From Apostichopus japonicus (lineage: Eukaryota; Echinodermata; Holothuroidea; Aspidochirotida; Stichopodidae): a stretch of DNA of 64,000 nt. Of this stretch, positions 23,860 to 37,080 are shown in pieces (positions within the stretch are counted from its first letter, which is position 1; every line of letters begins with the position of its first letter). The DNA lies in NCBI RefSeq assembly GCF_037975245.1, contig NC_092578.1, forward strand, positions 12,878,321 through 12,942,320. The letters are read 5' to 3'. The notes beneath the pieces were generated by a model. That model was not told the origin of the DNA. It saw nothing but the letters and a program-made list of their open reading frames with translations, and did not search any database. Made by a program: the position numbers and the translations under genes.

Positions 23860-26069
23860 CTTGAGTAAAATTTGTCTTCTGCTTGACTGAGGAAATAAAG
23901 AAATGAGGTGTTTGTTTGAACTTATACAACACACTTTATGTCTCAAGAGACATATATAGACACATTTCACAGGGATAGCTGAAGATTGAGTCGGGGGAAG
24001 TGATGCGCACACAGAGAGAGGTAGTGGGACGTGGGACTTTTATTTGAGCGAGCAAGGCACAAAATTACCGGAACATTTCTGAAGAAAACAATCCCACACT
24101 TCCCTGAATCCCTGTCTGATATACGTGAGCAAATTCACCCAAACTGAAAATAGGCCTATAGTCATACACCGTACGAATTGACCGGCATCCCATCGCAAAA
24201 TGTATAGCGTAAAATGCGATGCAGTATATTTGCCTATTTATTCAGTAATTGCAAATGAGTGAACCCCCCCCCCCCCCTCACACACACACAGCGAGGATCC
24301 GTCGGCAATGGGCATTATTCTTTGCAAATACTTTGGGAAGAAAAACACAAACGGCGAGCTGCAATATGATTCATTCATATTTGCATCAAAACCCGACATA
24401 ATTCTAAAATCGCTGAACAACTCAACCGATATCTGCACAATATAGCTGCAATCATGAGCTGCATATATAGATGCAAGAATGTTTTCAGACAATGGTTAAG
24501 GGACTATTAGCCAATCAAATTACGGGAAATTTGTAAATGCATCATTGACTGTTTTTAGCTTGAAAATCTCTGAGATGGAAATATTGTTAACTGTGCCGTG
24601 CGGGGTTGAAATGTTATTTACTTGTTTTCAAAGTCAAACAAATTCAATCATCGTAGGATTGGAAGAAATTTTGATTCTTTTGTGAAGAATTTGTGCTTCT
24701 TTTTGGTAAACAAAAAGATGTTCATTCCAAAATCTGTTTTGTTATATTTTGCATATATACAACTCTATAGTATTAGTAGATTTTGATGTCCAGTTCATAA
24801 TACTGAAATCAACAGTCACAAAATGTGCAATTCTATTGCAGGGCGAAAATTGCTACATAAATTTGGTCAATTGCTATACAATACCAATTATATGTAGCAT
24901 TGTTTTTGCTTCGCAAAAATAGGGCAATCATATACATTGTCGACCAAATTCAGAAATGTATCATAGAGATCTTATTAAAACATTTTTATGATTTCAGTTT
25001 GGAGCGCTCGATATGTCGCTAAACGTTGAAATACACTATGATGACCTGCTACACACCAAACGGTGTAAAGTTTAACAAGAAATAGAGAATGAAATATAAT
25101 AATATAAATAGAGAGGGAAAAAATGTTAATATGTAATAATGATGAGAAGTGTCTTGTATCGTATTGTTCAAGTTACTTTCAAAATAAAAAGCACAAACGG
25201 GAATCTTTTCCCAGGTTTTCGAAATGAGACAAGAACAGTTGTTGAATACTATCAGCATTGCACACAAATATTCTAGAAAGCCCCTCCCCTCCCCCCCCCC
25301 CCCTCTCTTACTCCCTGTCCAAAAATGACTGTCAGTTTTACTCAAACTTGAGAAAAAACTTTTACTTCTATCCATTTAGTATTTTGCTTTACTAATGTCC
25401 TGAATAGACTAAATTTACATTCCTTAACGTCTACATGGGAATCATTATGGAGGTCGGGAAAAGTAAAATTTGAATATTTTTAGTAAGTTTAGCAATCCAA
25501 ATTTGGTGGCCGATAAGTCGGCAATTTATTGATTAACTTACTGCAGTGATTCAAGAAATAGTGAAAGTATGTACACACATCTAATATGAAAACATAAGAT
25601 AATATTATATAATAGTAGGTCTGTACTAATGATGAGATGTGTTGCAATCGTTAGGTACATTCTGAAACGATTTTGCCACTGATGGAGACACCTACTTGCA
25701 GTTTATTTGTACAAAAGAGCTTTAAGCTTAATTTGGATGAAGGATACAGTCTAAGAGTTAAAGAAATATTAATGAGGATACAAATTGTGAGAGTCAAAGA
25801 AAATTAATTGCTGCAAATTGAATCGAGTTGAAATATTTTATTATATATACAGTAGTGAAACTATAGGCTTTTATAGAAACTATGAAAATATGAAAGAAAC
25901 TTACCGAGTTTGGTTGGAGCTGTATATCTTCTCACAGTTAATATGAAAATTTCACTATGAATGCTCTTCTTTTCAGTGATTTTTAAAAATTGATTTTGGT
26001 GTTTTCAATACGACACGTCTCTTTCTAGGGCGCCAGGGCGGCTGCAAAAATTAATTTATTTTGTTGTTT

Positions 26070-28582
26070 GGCAAATTACTTTATGTTTCGCCATGACAGA
26101 CAATTTTCGGCAAATGGCGGTGGATTGATAACGTATATCTGGAAAGACTGGGCAGTGAGCTACCCAAAGGTATGTTGTAGTATTTCAATCCCGGATATTG
26201 AGCTTCTTGCCGTGAGAGCCAGGCCACGATACCTCCCCAGCGACATGTCGAATGTAACGATCGTGAATGTATACACCAGGCCGTTATCAAATTTCTCAAC
26301 TGCAGATAAAGAACTGAAATCAGCAATTACTAAGCTCCAGAAGGAAAACCCACGAACTCACTTCATAATTGCTGGAGATGTCAATCGAGAAAGCATCGCA
26401 TGTATTGAGACAATGGGTTTCAAGAATCTGGTGAATTTTGCTACTTTCCCTTCGTCCAATTCTGTCCTGGACGCCGTGTATGTCACGGGTGACGTCTACC
26501 ATGTAAAGAAATCCCACCCGATATCCACATCCGACCACAGCAGTGTCCTACTCATCCCGAAGTACACAGAGAAGCATCGTGCTAAGAAGCAACGACGAAG
26601 TAGATCACAGAAGGACTTGTCATTTGATAACGTCAGGAGCATGCAAGAGATGCTTCAAACGACCGACTGGAATGTATTTCGTGAAGGCTGCGATGACCCA
26701 GACGAATTAACTGACGTCATTTCAAGTTACATTGGATTCGTCAGCGATGTATGCATACCAATGAAGAAAATAACACCTGCTGAGATGATGAAGCGAATCC
26801 CCCCAGACAACAAGATCAAACAACTGGAAAAGCAAAAACAGAAGGCCATCGAGGACAAAGACAACATCTCCAGGAACAGGATACAGAGGGAAATCAATAA
26901 GCACGTAAACAATCTGCGAAGTGACACCTTTGGAGGAATAAAAGGAAACTCTCGTGCATTCTGGGATGTCGTCAAATCCATAAGAGACCTTACTAAAGAT
27001 GACCAGCCTAGGCGGGTTGATGCAGATTTTGGGAAGGAACTATCCGACTATTTTGGACGGTTTAATGACTCAATAAGTAAAGATATACCGTTATACCTAC
27101 CTGAGAAGAATGAGGGTTGTCATGAACTTGATGTCAATGTGGTAAGGAAACAGTTTGGGAAGGTCAAAAGGGGTGTTGCTTGTGGGTCAGATAAAATTCC
27201 GTGGTGGGTTTTTAAATTCTTTTCTTTTTAATTAGCTCCAATATACACATCACTCTTCCAAGAAAGCTTACAACATAGTCAGATCCCTAACCTGTGGAAA
27301 ACAGCACTAACATCACCTGTACCAAAAGTGGCGAATCCCAAAGATGTGAATGATTTTAGACCAATTGACCTAGCAAGTATTGCTTTTAACAGTATGCAAA
27401 GGATCCTCCTGCCACGACTAACTGACAGTATCAATCAATTTGGGGACAAGCGTCAATTCGCCTACAGAAAAGGTGTATCATGTGTAGATGCTGTGCTGTT
27501 ACTTATCCACGAGGTTGTGTCAGAATTAAATTGCAAGGAAACCACAATAGCAAAGGTGCTTTTCTTAGATTTCTCAAGTGCTTTCAATACCGTCCTACCA
27601 AATCAATTAATTACAGATCTGTCAGGTTTCATCACTGAACCATGGCTCCTACACTGGCTTGCTCAGTTCTTAACTGGGTGGTCAAGACACGTTAAATTGG
27701 AGAATGGGTTGTCTGATAGGTCAGAGATTAAAGTTGGAGTGCCTCAGGGTGGTCCATTGTCTGCTTTACTCTTCACATTATATACGGATGAAATCAAGTC
27801 TCGTGGTCATATCTCAATCACAAAATATGCCGATGACACTGCTATATTATGCAAAATATCCAAGAGTTCATGTGTCAATGATCAGCTGAACTATCAGCAA
27901 TCAGTCAACGACGTGGTTTCAACATGTGATAGAAAGAATTTGTTGCTAAATGCTAAGAAGTCGAAGGAAATGTGCTTTGCTAACATCAATATAAACATCA
28001 AGGTCTTCTGTCTGCAAGATCACAAGGTGTCACCATACATGAATCTGAGGTAGAACGAACATCAAGAACTGAATACCTATAGGAGTATGTATTGATGATA
28101 ATCTAACGTTCACGTCGCATATCTCGAAAATCTTGAAAAAAGTGTATTATTTTGTTTCAAGTCTTGCCTATATTGTGTCATTCTTTAATGAAGGTGCAAG
28201 GAAAAATGTGTTCAGCTCCTTTATTCTGCCACATTTACTTTATGCTGTTCCTGTGTGGTATCACTTTATATCATCTTCTGACAAGCATAGACTGATGAGA
28301 TTCCTTAAGTATACTTCACGTATATTGAATGTAAGCCAGCTATTACTGAAGGATCAAGTAAACACAGCTGCAAAGAATGAATTTGTAAAGATGACAAATA
28401 AAATTAGAGATGACAAAGATCACCCACTACATGGGCCACTTAATTGTCTGTTGGTGAAAGCTACCAGGAATCTTAGGAACCCTCATATCTTGCCAAAATA
28501 TAGAATTCAACTTTATAAGAACTCTTTCATCTACCGTGCTGCAATTTACATTCAATTTGGTATTTTGGAACCTTTCATTTAA
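26070..28582 (+). pseudogene. LINE endonuclease-reverse transcriptase, disrupted
   Basis: The frame opens directly after the 5' junction. The endonuclease part shows a GGG-containing start, VNVYTRP, AGDVN and SDHSSV, matching the APE fold's late catalytic motifs. A linker follows. Reverse transcriptase blocks are FRPIDLAS, RQFAYRKG, FLDFSSAFNT, GVPQGGPLS and the catalytic YADD. The C-terminal thumb/tail ends at 28,582. Three lesions are visible. An in-frame TAA at 27,229-27,231 separates endonuclease from RT, with the frame continuing correctly beyond it. One frameshift lies near 27,997 and another near 28,080. The element would not be autonomous as read. Confidence 0.92.
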
Positions 28583-28860
28583 TTTTACTCATTGTTTCAC
28601 CTAGTTCTAGTAATGTATATAGTTTAAACGCTTTCTTGATGTGCAATCTTTTGAATATCTTATCTACCACGGTTTTCATATTCTTTAATTGTTTCACCTA
28701 GTTCTAGTAATGTACATAGTTTTAACGCTTTCTTGTTGTGCAATCTCTTGAACATCTTATCTATCATGGTTTTCATATTTATTTATTTTTGAGTTTGACA
28801 TGTGTACTCCTTTTTATAAATATGCTATATTTATACTGGTTTCAATAAATGAAAATGAAA
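26070..28860 (+). mobile_element. 5'-truncated APE-type LINE inserted in array copy 3
   Basis: The insertion interrupts the duplicated module at gttgttt and the unit resumes with tgttttcaatacgac, giving a short target duplication of about 5 bp (TGTTT). The 3' end carries a short A/TGAAA-type tail (aataaatgaaaatgaaa) instead of a long poly-A. It contains an apurinic endonuclease domain and a reverse transcriptase. Copies 1 and 2 have an empty site. The 5' end is truncated inside the endonuclease domain. The clade is probably in the CR1/L2/Rex1 neighbourhood, judged only from motif style. Confidence 0.92.
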
Positions 28861-29004
28861 TGTTTTCAATACGACATGTCCTTTCTAGGACGCCAGGGCG
28901 GCTGCAAAATGAAATCTTTTGCTGGTTGTGTGCTTTCTAATCTGGTTATTGGAGCAGGGAGTTGTTATGGAACCCTGACCCCCTGATCGGAGTGTAAGGC
29001 ACGA

Positions 29005-29068
29005 CCAGTGACCTCTACCAGTGACCTCTACCAGTGACCTCTACCAGTGACCTCTACTGGTAGAGGTC
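29005..29068 (+). repeat. 14-bp minisatellite (copy 3, 4 repeats)
   Basis: Same as 6587-6650, with four repeats and the terminal inverted copy. Confidence 0.85.
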
Positions 29069-29967
29069 AACCTGTCAATGTGCATATCACATAGGCATGC
29101 ATCGGTTATTATATCGCATGCTATTAGCATACAATCATTTGCCGTATTATTACCCTCCCATATTGGTTGTAACTATTGGGGGAAGTAGTTACAATAATAA
29201 TGATCATAATAATATCAATTTAACCATTGAAAGTCACTTTGCAAATTATTTTTCTTTCAGTAGGTGCCCGAAAAGTTATCAGCATATTGCCCGAATTTTC
29301 ACAAACATTTTTGGTTGGGGTGCTGCAGCCCCCCAGCTCACCCCCTCCCCGCCTCCTACGCTTATGCTACTATATGGAGACTTGAACACCAATCATATTA
29401 GCCGAGGCAATCTTGCATTTTTGCGGGTTTATTTTTTGGTCAAGGTCCCCAAATAGTGAGTACTTTAAAAATTATTTGTCGAGGCCTGAGAAGAAGCAAG
29501 TTGTATTTGGTAGATATCAATTTGTATGCTGAATACAAGGACAGCGTCCATTTGGGTTATCAGCTGCAAAAGTGAATATTGTTTGTCATATCTCAATGCT
29601 TTTTACAGGACTTCTCTGAAGTATGTGGCTTATCCTGGCTATACGCTACAGCATAGTGTGTCACGTTCATATAACATTATTCATGTAGCATCATCGAAAC
29701 CAACATGCAGTTTTTCTGCCTGGTTTAGAATATCTGAAAAGGCCTAGCGACTATGGCAAATCCATATGGGACAAACAACGCATAATATATCCCCGCATAA
29801 ATACGAATCTATGCGCGTAAATTCGAATAAATACGCGTATTAAATCAGGCAATAACTGATATGTCTTATAGCTTTCACAAACGAGTTATCACTTGGAAGC
29901 CTCGCCAGTGCAATAAATGAGAGATTACGAATTTAGTCTCTATTGACGTACACCCAGGCCAAACGTA

Positions 29968-30228
29968 TATGGCAAGCCACGTGGGACAAACACCGCGTAA
30001 CATATCCGCGTATTAATTTGAATATATACGCGAATTAATTTGAATATATCCGTGTATTAATTCGAATATATCACGTACATAACTCAAATACATATTAGGA
30101 TTAAATTCAAATATATACACGTATTAATTCGAATATATACACGTATTAAATCATGCTGTTGTCTATATCAAGTGCGTTTATATATATATATTACTGTATG
30201 CGGTGTTTGTCCCACATGGCTTGCCATA
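29968..30228. mobile_element. TIR MITE (copy 3)
   Basis: Counterpart of 7549-7809 with the same 29-bp ends. Confidence 0.8.
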
Positions 30229-30255
30229 CGCAACTCACCACATATAACCTGCGAC

Positions 30256-31666
30256 CAGGGACGTAGCTAATGTCTGGCGATTAGGGGGGGGGGGGGGGGT
30301 GTAGTGGCTGAAATTCCAACTGGATGGGTTTTGAAGCCAGAAAATTCCGACTGCTGCCTTGTTGGTAAAATCGAGAGGTTTCTCAACATCATGGATTTCT
30401 CGGCCACTGTACAATTGAGATAATCAGTTGTAACTACAGTTAAACCTAGCCTAGGGCCCAATGGAATTTGGAAAAGCCGATATTTTGAAGAATATAATTT
30501 GTACAACAAAAAATGAAGGTGATCATCAATAAGTTAAAGATCCTTAGATGCGATCTGGTGCAATGTTTTGCCAGTTTCATAATTATCATATGATATCATA
30601 TTATCAGCAGATTTTGTTTCCGGTTTAAGTAATTCTTTTACATGTTCTTTTACATATTATATCAAAAAGACAAACATAGTGCTCTTTTACAATTTTTCCA
30701 GTAGGATGATTCTTGTTTATTGTCCAATGTCTAGACTTTAATACATTTGACGAACTTAACTGATGGACAATATAAACTTTCATATTTAGCAGTGTAATAA
30801 TTATTAATAGGAAGCGCGTATCACGTACGATTGATAGCTTAGCTTCATAACATGCTGTTCGTGCAACAACTTATGACGAATCATAGAAAGGATGAGAACG
30901 CCCGTTGTCGTCGTCGTTGTGCATACAGTTAGTAACTTTCCATCGAGTGCGGGTAGGTAGGCTATATTTATTTTATTACGCAGTGGCCAACTGTAGGCTG
31001 GTAATTGGCTATAGGCTAGGGTTAGCTAATTGCATCTGCCAAACTAAGTAGATGAATCAGTAGGCTGAATGTTACGACGATTATATTTGAGTTAACGGAG
31101 CTGACGAGTAACAAGGTCAAAAGAGCACTGACAAAATACCATACAAAAAACCAACAGTTTATAACATTTTTTCGACAGTGAAAGGGGCGGGGGGGGGGGA
31201 GGAGCAGTTGCTCCCATTGCTCTCCCCTGGCTACGTCACTGATATATACTGAACTTACTTGAAGCTATTGAACAGGGTCAACCCACCCAATAGCAAAATA
31301 AGTACATAAATAAACCGAATTGAAGTTGGCGAACGTTGTACGGTAGTTCTATTAGGCATTTTGGTTTTAGAGTATTCAAAATTACACGAAGTTTTGTATG
31401 GTGGAGTATAAGGATCGCGAGAAACAATTTCTCAAAGTGGCAAGGAACACGTGGTAAATATGACTGATTAAAGGTCAATTTTGACCGATTTGTTTAATTT
31501 TTAGGTCATTGACAGTACAGGAATATATGAATAAGCCTAGGTAAATTAGAGTGCGACAGTCGGAAATTCCGACTGTCGCACTCCAATTTTCCAACTATCG
31601 TCAGTTTTACCAAGTTTATGGGTGAGACACCCCCACGCCCCCCCTCCCCCTCTAGCGACGTCACTG
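30256..31666. mobile_element. hAT-like element, TSD CCTGCGAC (copy 3)
   Basis: Counterpart of 7837-9248, with target duplications at 30,248-30,255 and 31,667-31,674. Confidence 0.8.
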
Positions 31667-34007
31667 CCTGCGACCCATCTTTGGACGCCAACAATCTGGC
31701 CACAATGGACGCGTACGGTTTTCAGACTGATGAATATGCATCATGAGAGATTTCTTGGGGGTTCCCCCAAAAATCAAAACCCCAGCTGAAAGTCACACTA
31801 TTCAAAGTCATAGGCTACGTGAGGATTAAAAAGGACCCGTTACATAAGAAAATGAGCGCAGCGAGACTGTAAAAATAGGAAGCATCGTAAGCAACATTTG
31901 GAAAGTTTAGAGTATGTAATGAGAATTGTTCGCCTTCAGTGTGAGTTTATTGTTCGGACGTTTTGCATTTAGATCAGGTATTTTGTTTAATTTTTCAAAT
32001 GTATCGGTAGTTTATCTGTATTGCACAGACCAGATCCGCGAAAAAAATTATCTCAAACTATGTGTGGCCTGGACCAAGATTATATTGTGTAAAATACTAT
32101 GCTTCGGTAGATTCTACGCAATGGCACAGGGAGTATTATTTTGTACGCAGAAAGACAAGAGTCTGTGCTTTGGTACAGCTTATAAATACCTTGACGGTTT
32201 GAGTGAATACCTTTTCTCTCCATGAACACCCTTCCGCCTAAATATGTGTGTGTGTTAAATCACCATTATTACTATTATTATAACGCTTTATACACTTTGT
32301 AATGACTAACCATAGACCTAGACTTACATGCATACTGTGTCAGAATTTGATAACTTTGTCATTTTATGCTAAGACTTTGATGATTAAAAGTATTTCCTTG
32401 AAGTATAATTAAGCATGGTATATATTACAGTGCTTATTATAATATAAGTAGGCACTTAACCAGAGCTGTTCAATATAAATAATAAAAAGATACAAGATAA
32501 ACAGCTGACCTCTTAACTCTATTTGTGCTATAAAGGGAGGAGAGCAGGGGATGGATTAAAAATTTCCAAATATTATTCGCTGAATGTCAGGACACTTAGA
32601 AGAAAAGACAAGCCATCGTCAAAGAAAGGTATAAGCACTGATACAGTGATTTTGGCCCAAATTAAATCAATCTACAAGTTGAAGCCAATTAAAGACAATT
32701 AAACACAGATGGAGTCCTAATGAAAATATGTGGTGTTTACTCCTAGTTATGGACACAACAACAGATGGAAGAAATATCACCATATAGTTCTGTCTCAGCC
32801 TTTCTTATAATTTTTCTGTGTATATTATGATTTGGCAGTAACTTTGTTAGAGGCCGTCTGATAATTCTACCTCATTTCAATTGCCTGCATCACATTATGT
32901 ACTGAAACGGTCTTTACTGAAACAGTGCTGCTCTTTTGTTCTGTTCCTCTACCGCACTCAGTCAGACTCAGGATATCTTCCTACCCCCTCCCTATTCCCT
33001 CCCCTCTGCCCTCCCCTTTTCCTGTCCCTTCCGCACACTCACAAAGTAAAGATTAAAATACCAAGTTCTGGTGTTCAAAGTAGAAACTGATAGATTAGAA
33101 TAGAATTTTTTTACGTTAAATTTTACGCATTTTGCATGCATGGTAACTGACTTTTGCCAAATTTGTTCGCGCGATTCACGTGTACTAGCTAGGTTGATAA
33201 GCGTGATAGTTTTTTCTCCCTTTCTATGCACGATATCTAGCTACCACAACATTTTCCTAGGGCTTCGCTCGCCGCACTAGCGACACTGTTTTGGTGACAG
33301 TCCTTTCATCGGCCCACTTCGTATGCATGGTAGCCAGCAACTACACCATTTTCTCTACGCTCACTAGCTGCACTTCTGCTGTCAGTGATACCTTGCGCAT
33401 TTTTCATGCATGAAACCTGGATATCAGAACTTTTCGCTCGCTTCGCGCGCGTTTTCATCATTGGTATCACGCATCCTTGATGTAGGCTACATCATAAACT
33501 TTCACTCCAACATGACCTATATACGACTCCTAATGCAACCATTCTAAATACTCGCCGTTTTGCTCGCGCTTTGAGCTATGAGCCAAAATGTTACTTTTTA
33601 AACTTTTGATCGACTTGTGATTGATGGTCAGATGCGTGTGCAGAAATTTCCACGGGGGGGGGGGGGGGTCCAACATGTGATTAAATGTAGTGACTGCAAT
33701 ACTGGGGGAGGGTTCTAAGTGGAGGGGGTGTCCCCCTCCCCTTTTAGAGATATTTTAATAAGGAAGTGTACTTAGATGCAAACTGGTGCAATATTATGCC
33801 ATTTGTTGTAGTAAATTATCTTCATTATTTAGCCAACATTTTCGAGCAGGCCCCCTCCCTGCACACGCCCCTGATGGTGCATTCAACAGTAGTATACTTC
33901 CGTAAGTCAGTAACTGTTGCAGTTAGTTCTAGGTTCACCCCCATTTTTACTAGACTAATAGCCTAAACCCCGCCTACATCGGCTGTCAATCGATCGTCGA
34001 AATTTCC

Positions 34008-34200
34008 GAGGAGGGGAATGTCCGGGGGAAAACTGTCCGGGGCAATTGTCAGGGGGGGGGGGAGAATTATCATGGTTGTGAATTGTCCGGAGTGGGAATT
34101 CTGTGGGGAACAATTGCCAGGATTGGGAATTGTCCGAGGGGAATCGTCCGGGGGGGGGGTAATCGTCCGGGGGGGATTCGTCCAAGGGGAGTTGTTCGGA
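34008..34200 (+). repeat. G-rich minisatellite (copy 3)
   Basis: Counterpart of 11,598-11,795 with its own pattern of G-run lengths. Confidence 0.7.
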
Positions 34201-34597
34201 AGCCCGTACAAGAGTGGATGACATACTTATATGTAAGTGTATAGGAAGTTCATGCTGAGAGAAAGGGGACCGGCCTGCGGTTTTGAGAGTGGTCGAATCA
34301 AGAATGAACTATTATGTTTCTTTGGTAAAGCTGACTATTCCGCTCGATATTACTCGCCGATAAACGTACATATAACGCAATATTTAATAATAAATACGAC
34401 AGAGAGAATAAATAAAAATAACAATTGTTCCAATATAGATTTATTCCAAGTATCGTTTTTTTTCGAACTGTTTAAGTGTATTTGTGTGTAAACCATTAGT
34501 ACTTCCCGTCACCATGTTACGATGTAACACCCATTACACGCTTTGGTTCGGTTTTCCTTGCGTTCAAAGAGTAAGATCTGAGGATAAAAACGACGAA

Positions 34598-35190
34598 AGG
34601 TTCAACCGAACATTACACAACTTATTGAAGACATTAGAGCCAAAACAAAAATGTCGATGGTCGGAACACTTGCCTGAGGTGACATATGCTTATAATGCAA
34701 CTGAGCATGCTTCCACAGGGTTCACTCCTTTCTATCTCATGTTCGGTAGGGACCCTCGGTTGCCGGTGGATTTTTTTTTCTGTTGGGTACGTACTCGTCT
34801 GGAGAGGTCGACAACGCAGGAGGAACTGTAGTACACAAATGGCTTGCCTCCCACACTGAAGCCTTAACCAGAGCATTCGAACAAGCAGGGGAGTCTATCC
34901 GTAAACTTGCTACAACCCGAAAGGAACATTACGACCTGAAGGCAAAGGATAAACCTTTAAATGTTGGCGCCAGGGTATACCTTCGCAGTCATCCATCTGG
35001 TCGACACAAGTTGGCAAATGCTTGGGGGCATAAGGTGTACAAGGTCATTTTCAAGACCCAACGATGAGGGTGTCTATCAAATACAACTTGCAGATGGAAG
35101 TGGCAGAACCAAAATGGTACATCGTCGGGAGCTTCGCCTCTGTCCATCGTCATGGACAGAGGCATGGACAGAGGCATGGACATGCTGAGG
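34598..35190 (+). pseudogene. Ty3/gypsy-type pol fragment: integrase C-terminal half
   Basis: Three overlapping frames together resemble the end of a Ty3/gypsy pol. The first has [15 protein letters not shown], then a W-x8-YAYNATEH block and [16 protein letters not shown], all typical of the late integrase core. The second has a Lys/Arg-rich helix and NVGARVYLR, like the integrase C-terminal domain (GD-x-VYLR type). The third continues with VYQIQLADG. Frame changes near 34,780 and 35,065 show decay. No LTRs, RT or gag were seen. The fragment begins abruptly where unit homology stops. Confidence 0.88.
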
Positions 35191-35837
35191 TTAGTGCCTT
35201 TGATTGAAAATATGTCAAAACTCTGTTTGGATAATCTTTTTATTTGAGGAAATTGTTAACTACATTCCTAGTTTGAAAAATCCAAGCAGTCAAAGTTGTA
35301 ACCTTAATGTCTTGGAAAGTAAGATGTGTTTGACATTATATCAACATTTTTAGTTTCGTACAGTTATGGAAAATTCATGTTTTAGAGGAATAGCACTTAC
35401 GTATTCTCTGTACAATTCTTTGGGGGTTTATCTTTACAAAACCTTGCTATCCCATTTTATTGTTCACCTTTTACTAACTTTCTTCAAGTATCGATATATA
35501 TATGTAAGTGATAAGTATTTTGCAAGAATATGTGACAAACTGATTGTTTAAAAGTTTGAGGACAAACTTAGTTAAAGCAGGGGAGGATGGGGAATACGCA
35601 TTATTTAACTCCTTGGCTTCCCACAGCTTCTTTGGTTGAGGGTTGGACACCCCTCACAGTTTCTAACACTTTCACTTACTATTCAGTACTCGAAAATATT
35701 ACTCGTGTGTGCGACACTTCATTGATTCAGAAAAATGTTTATTTCACCTTTGCGTGGCAGGTTAAAAGCTCTATGAGAGCTCGCTAGAGAGGAGCAATTA
35801 ATACACACTGCCTACTACAATACCAATTGTTTGACTC
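35191..35837. other. Unassigned spacer between retroelement and hAT fragments
   Basis: AT-rich sequence with short open frames and no recognised domain, terminal repeat or unit homology. It may be the 3' part of the gypsy element or of the hAT element. Confidence 0.5.
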
Positions 35838-36385
35838 AGTCATTTGTGTCAACTCATCTTCCCCCATGGGCGTCACCACACCGACAACCTTACCACCCCC
35901 GGCTTTACACATGCATCTTTGTTGAAACGCCGATTCAACTCGGAAATGATGCGGTCCAATACAGGATACACAAAATTCACTCGGATTCGATCCTTCACAT
36001 CTGTACCCATCGTATCAGAGTCAAAAATCAAAAGTATCAGGGCCCCAAATTTCCGACAGACTCCAACATGACGGAATCTCTGGAGTGCTCAGGTAGCCTA
36101 CGTTTCCTTTACCTCTGTGTTGGATCGGCCATAGCAATGTCGAAGCCCTGCTCCTCAACTGTGTTTTCTATCCTTCCCCAAAGTATGTCGAACGATACTG
36201 GGTTGTTACGCAGGTCCTCTAGAAGTGAAATAAGTGTCTCCGTTAGTTCGACTGCCTTTGCCAGGTCCAAATCAGTAGACTGGTCAAAAGTTGGGCCAAT
36301 TTCCCTGGGGGGGGGGGGGGCACCTGGGGGGTCACGGCTTTGTCGTGGGGGCATGTGCCCACCCCCCGTAGCTACGCCGCTGACT
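35838..36385 (-). pseudogene. hAT-family (ZMYM1/DUF4371-like) transposase remnant with one terminus
   Basis: On the minus strand, a segment near 36,320-36,125 reads LAKAVELTETLISLLEDLR and a more downstream segment near 36,010-35,922 reads RVNFVYPVLDRIISELNRRF. This matches the helical region followed by the R-x-N-x-Y-P-x-L-D block commonly seen before the dimerisation domain of ZMYM1-like hAT transposases. The right edge carries CAGCGGCGTAGCTACGGGG-type sequence, a typical hAT terminus, directly beside the coding remnant, so internal sequence has been deleted. The two segments do not join in one frame, and the opposite terminus was not found. Confidence 0.7.
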
Positions 36386-36660
36386 GTATAGTACATGCCT
36401 AGTCATAGAGGAGCCCTGTAATGTAACAGAAGCTAAGCTATCTTCGTAGGTATTTTTGCAAATGTTATATATTTAACTGTTTGAGACTTTACAGTAGGCC
36501 GAGCTGCTTATTTATGATTCTGTGACATGTGGAAAAAGTTTAATTTCATAATGAACATTAAGATAATCTTCCAATGTGCAATTACTTAGCACCATGTGTC
36601 TGCCCAAGTGCCTTACCTTTGTTCCTAGAAAGTACTGATGTATCTGTAGGCCAACTACAG
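36386..36660. other. Short unassigned stretch before unit homology resumes
   Basis: No coding signal, terminal repeat or unit homology was seen here. Confidence 0.4.
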
Positions 36661-37080
36661 CCAATCATATAGTGCCGAGTGAATTTTGCATTTTTGCGGG
36701 TATTTGTTTAGTCAAGATCCCCAAATAGTGAGTACTTCAAAAATATTTGTCGAGGCCTGAGAAGAAGCATGCTGTATTTGGTAGAGGTCAATCTGTATGC
36801 TGAATACAATGACAGCGTCCATGTGGGTTATCAGTTGCAAAAGTGAATATTGTTTGTCGTATCTCAATGCGTTTTACAGGACTTCTCTGAAGTATGTTGC
36901 TTATCCTGGCTATACGCTACAGCATAGTGTGTCACATTCATATAACATTATTCATGTAGCATCATGAAAACCACACTGCAGTTTTACGTATTAAATCATG
37001 CTGTTGTCTACATCAAGTGCGTTTATATATATTATCCGGTGTTTGTCCCACATGGCTTGCCATACGCAACGCACCACATA

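Larger units (their letters stand above)
21712..34322. repeat. Array unit copy 3 (contains a LINE)
   Basis: Nearly identical to copy 2 but interrupted at 26,070-28,860 by a LINE. Removing it gives a unit of about 9.8 kb. This is the only copy in which both the signal-peptide exon and the Cys-rich segment are intact. Remaining stretches such as 24,030-26,000 and 31,700-34,000 show nothing recognisable. Confidence 0.9.
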
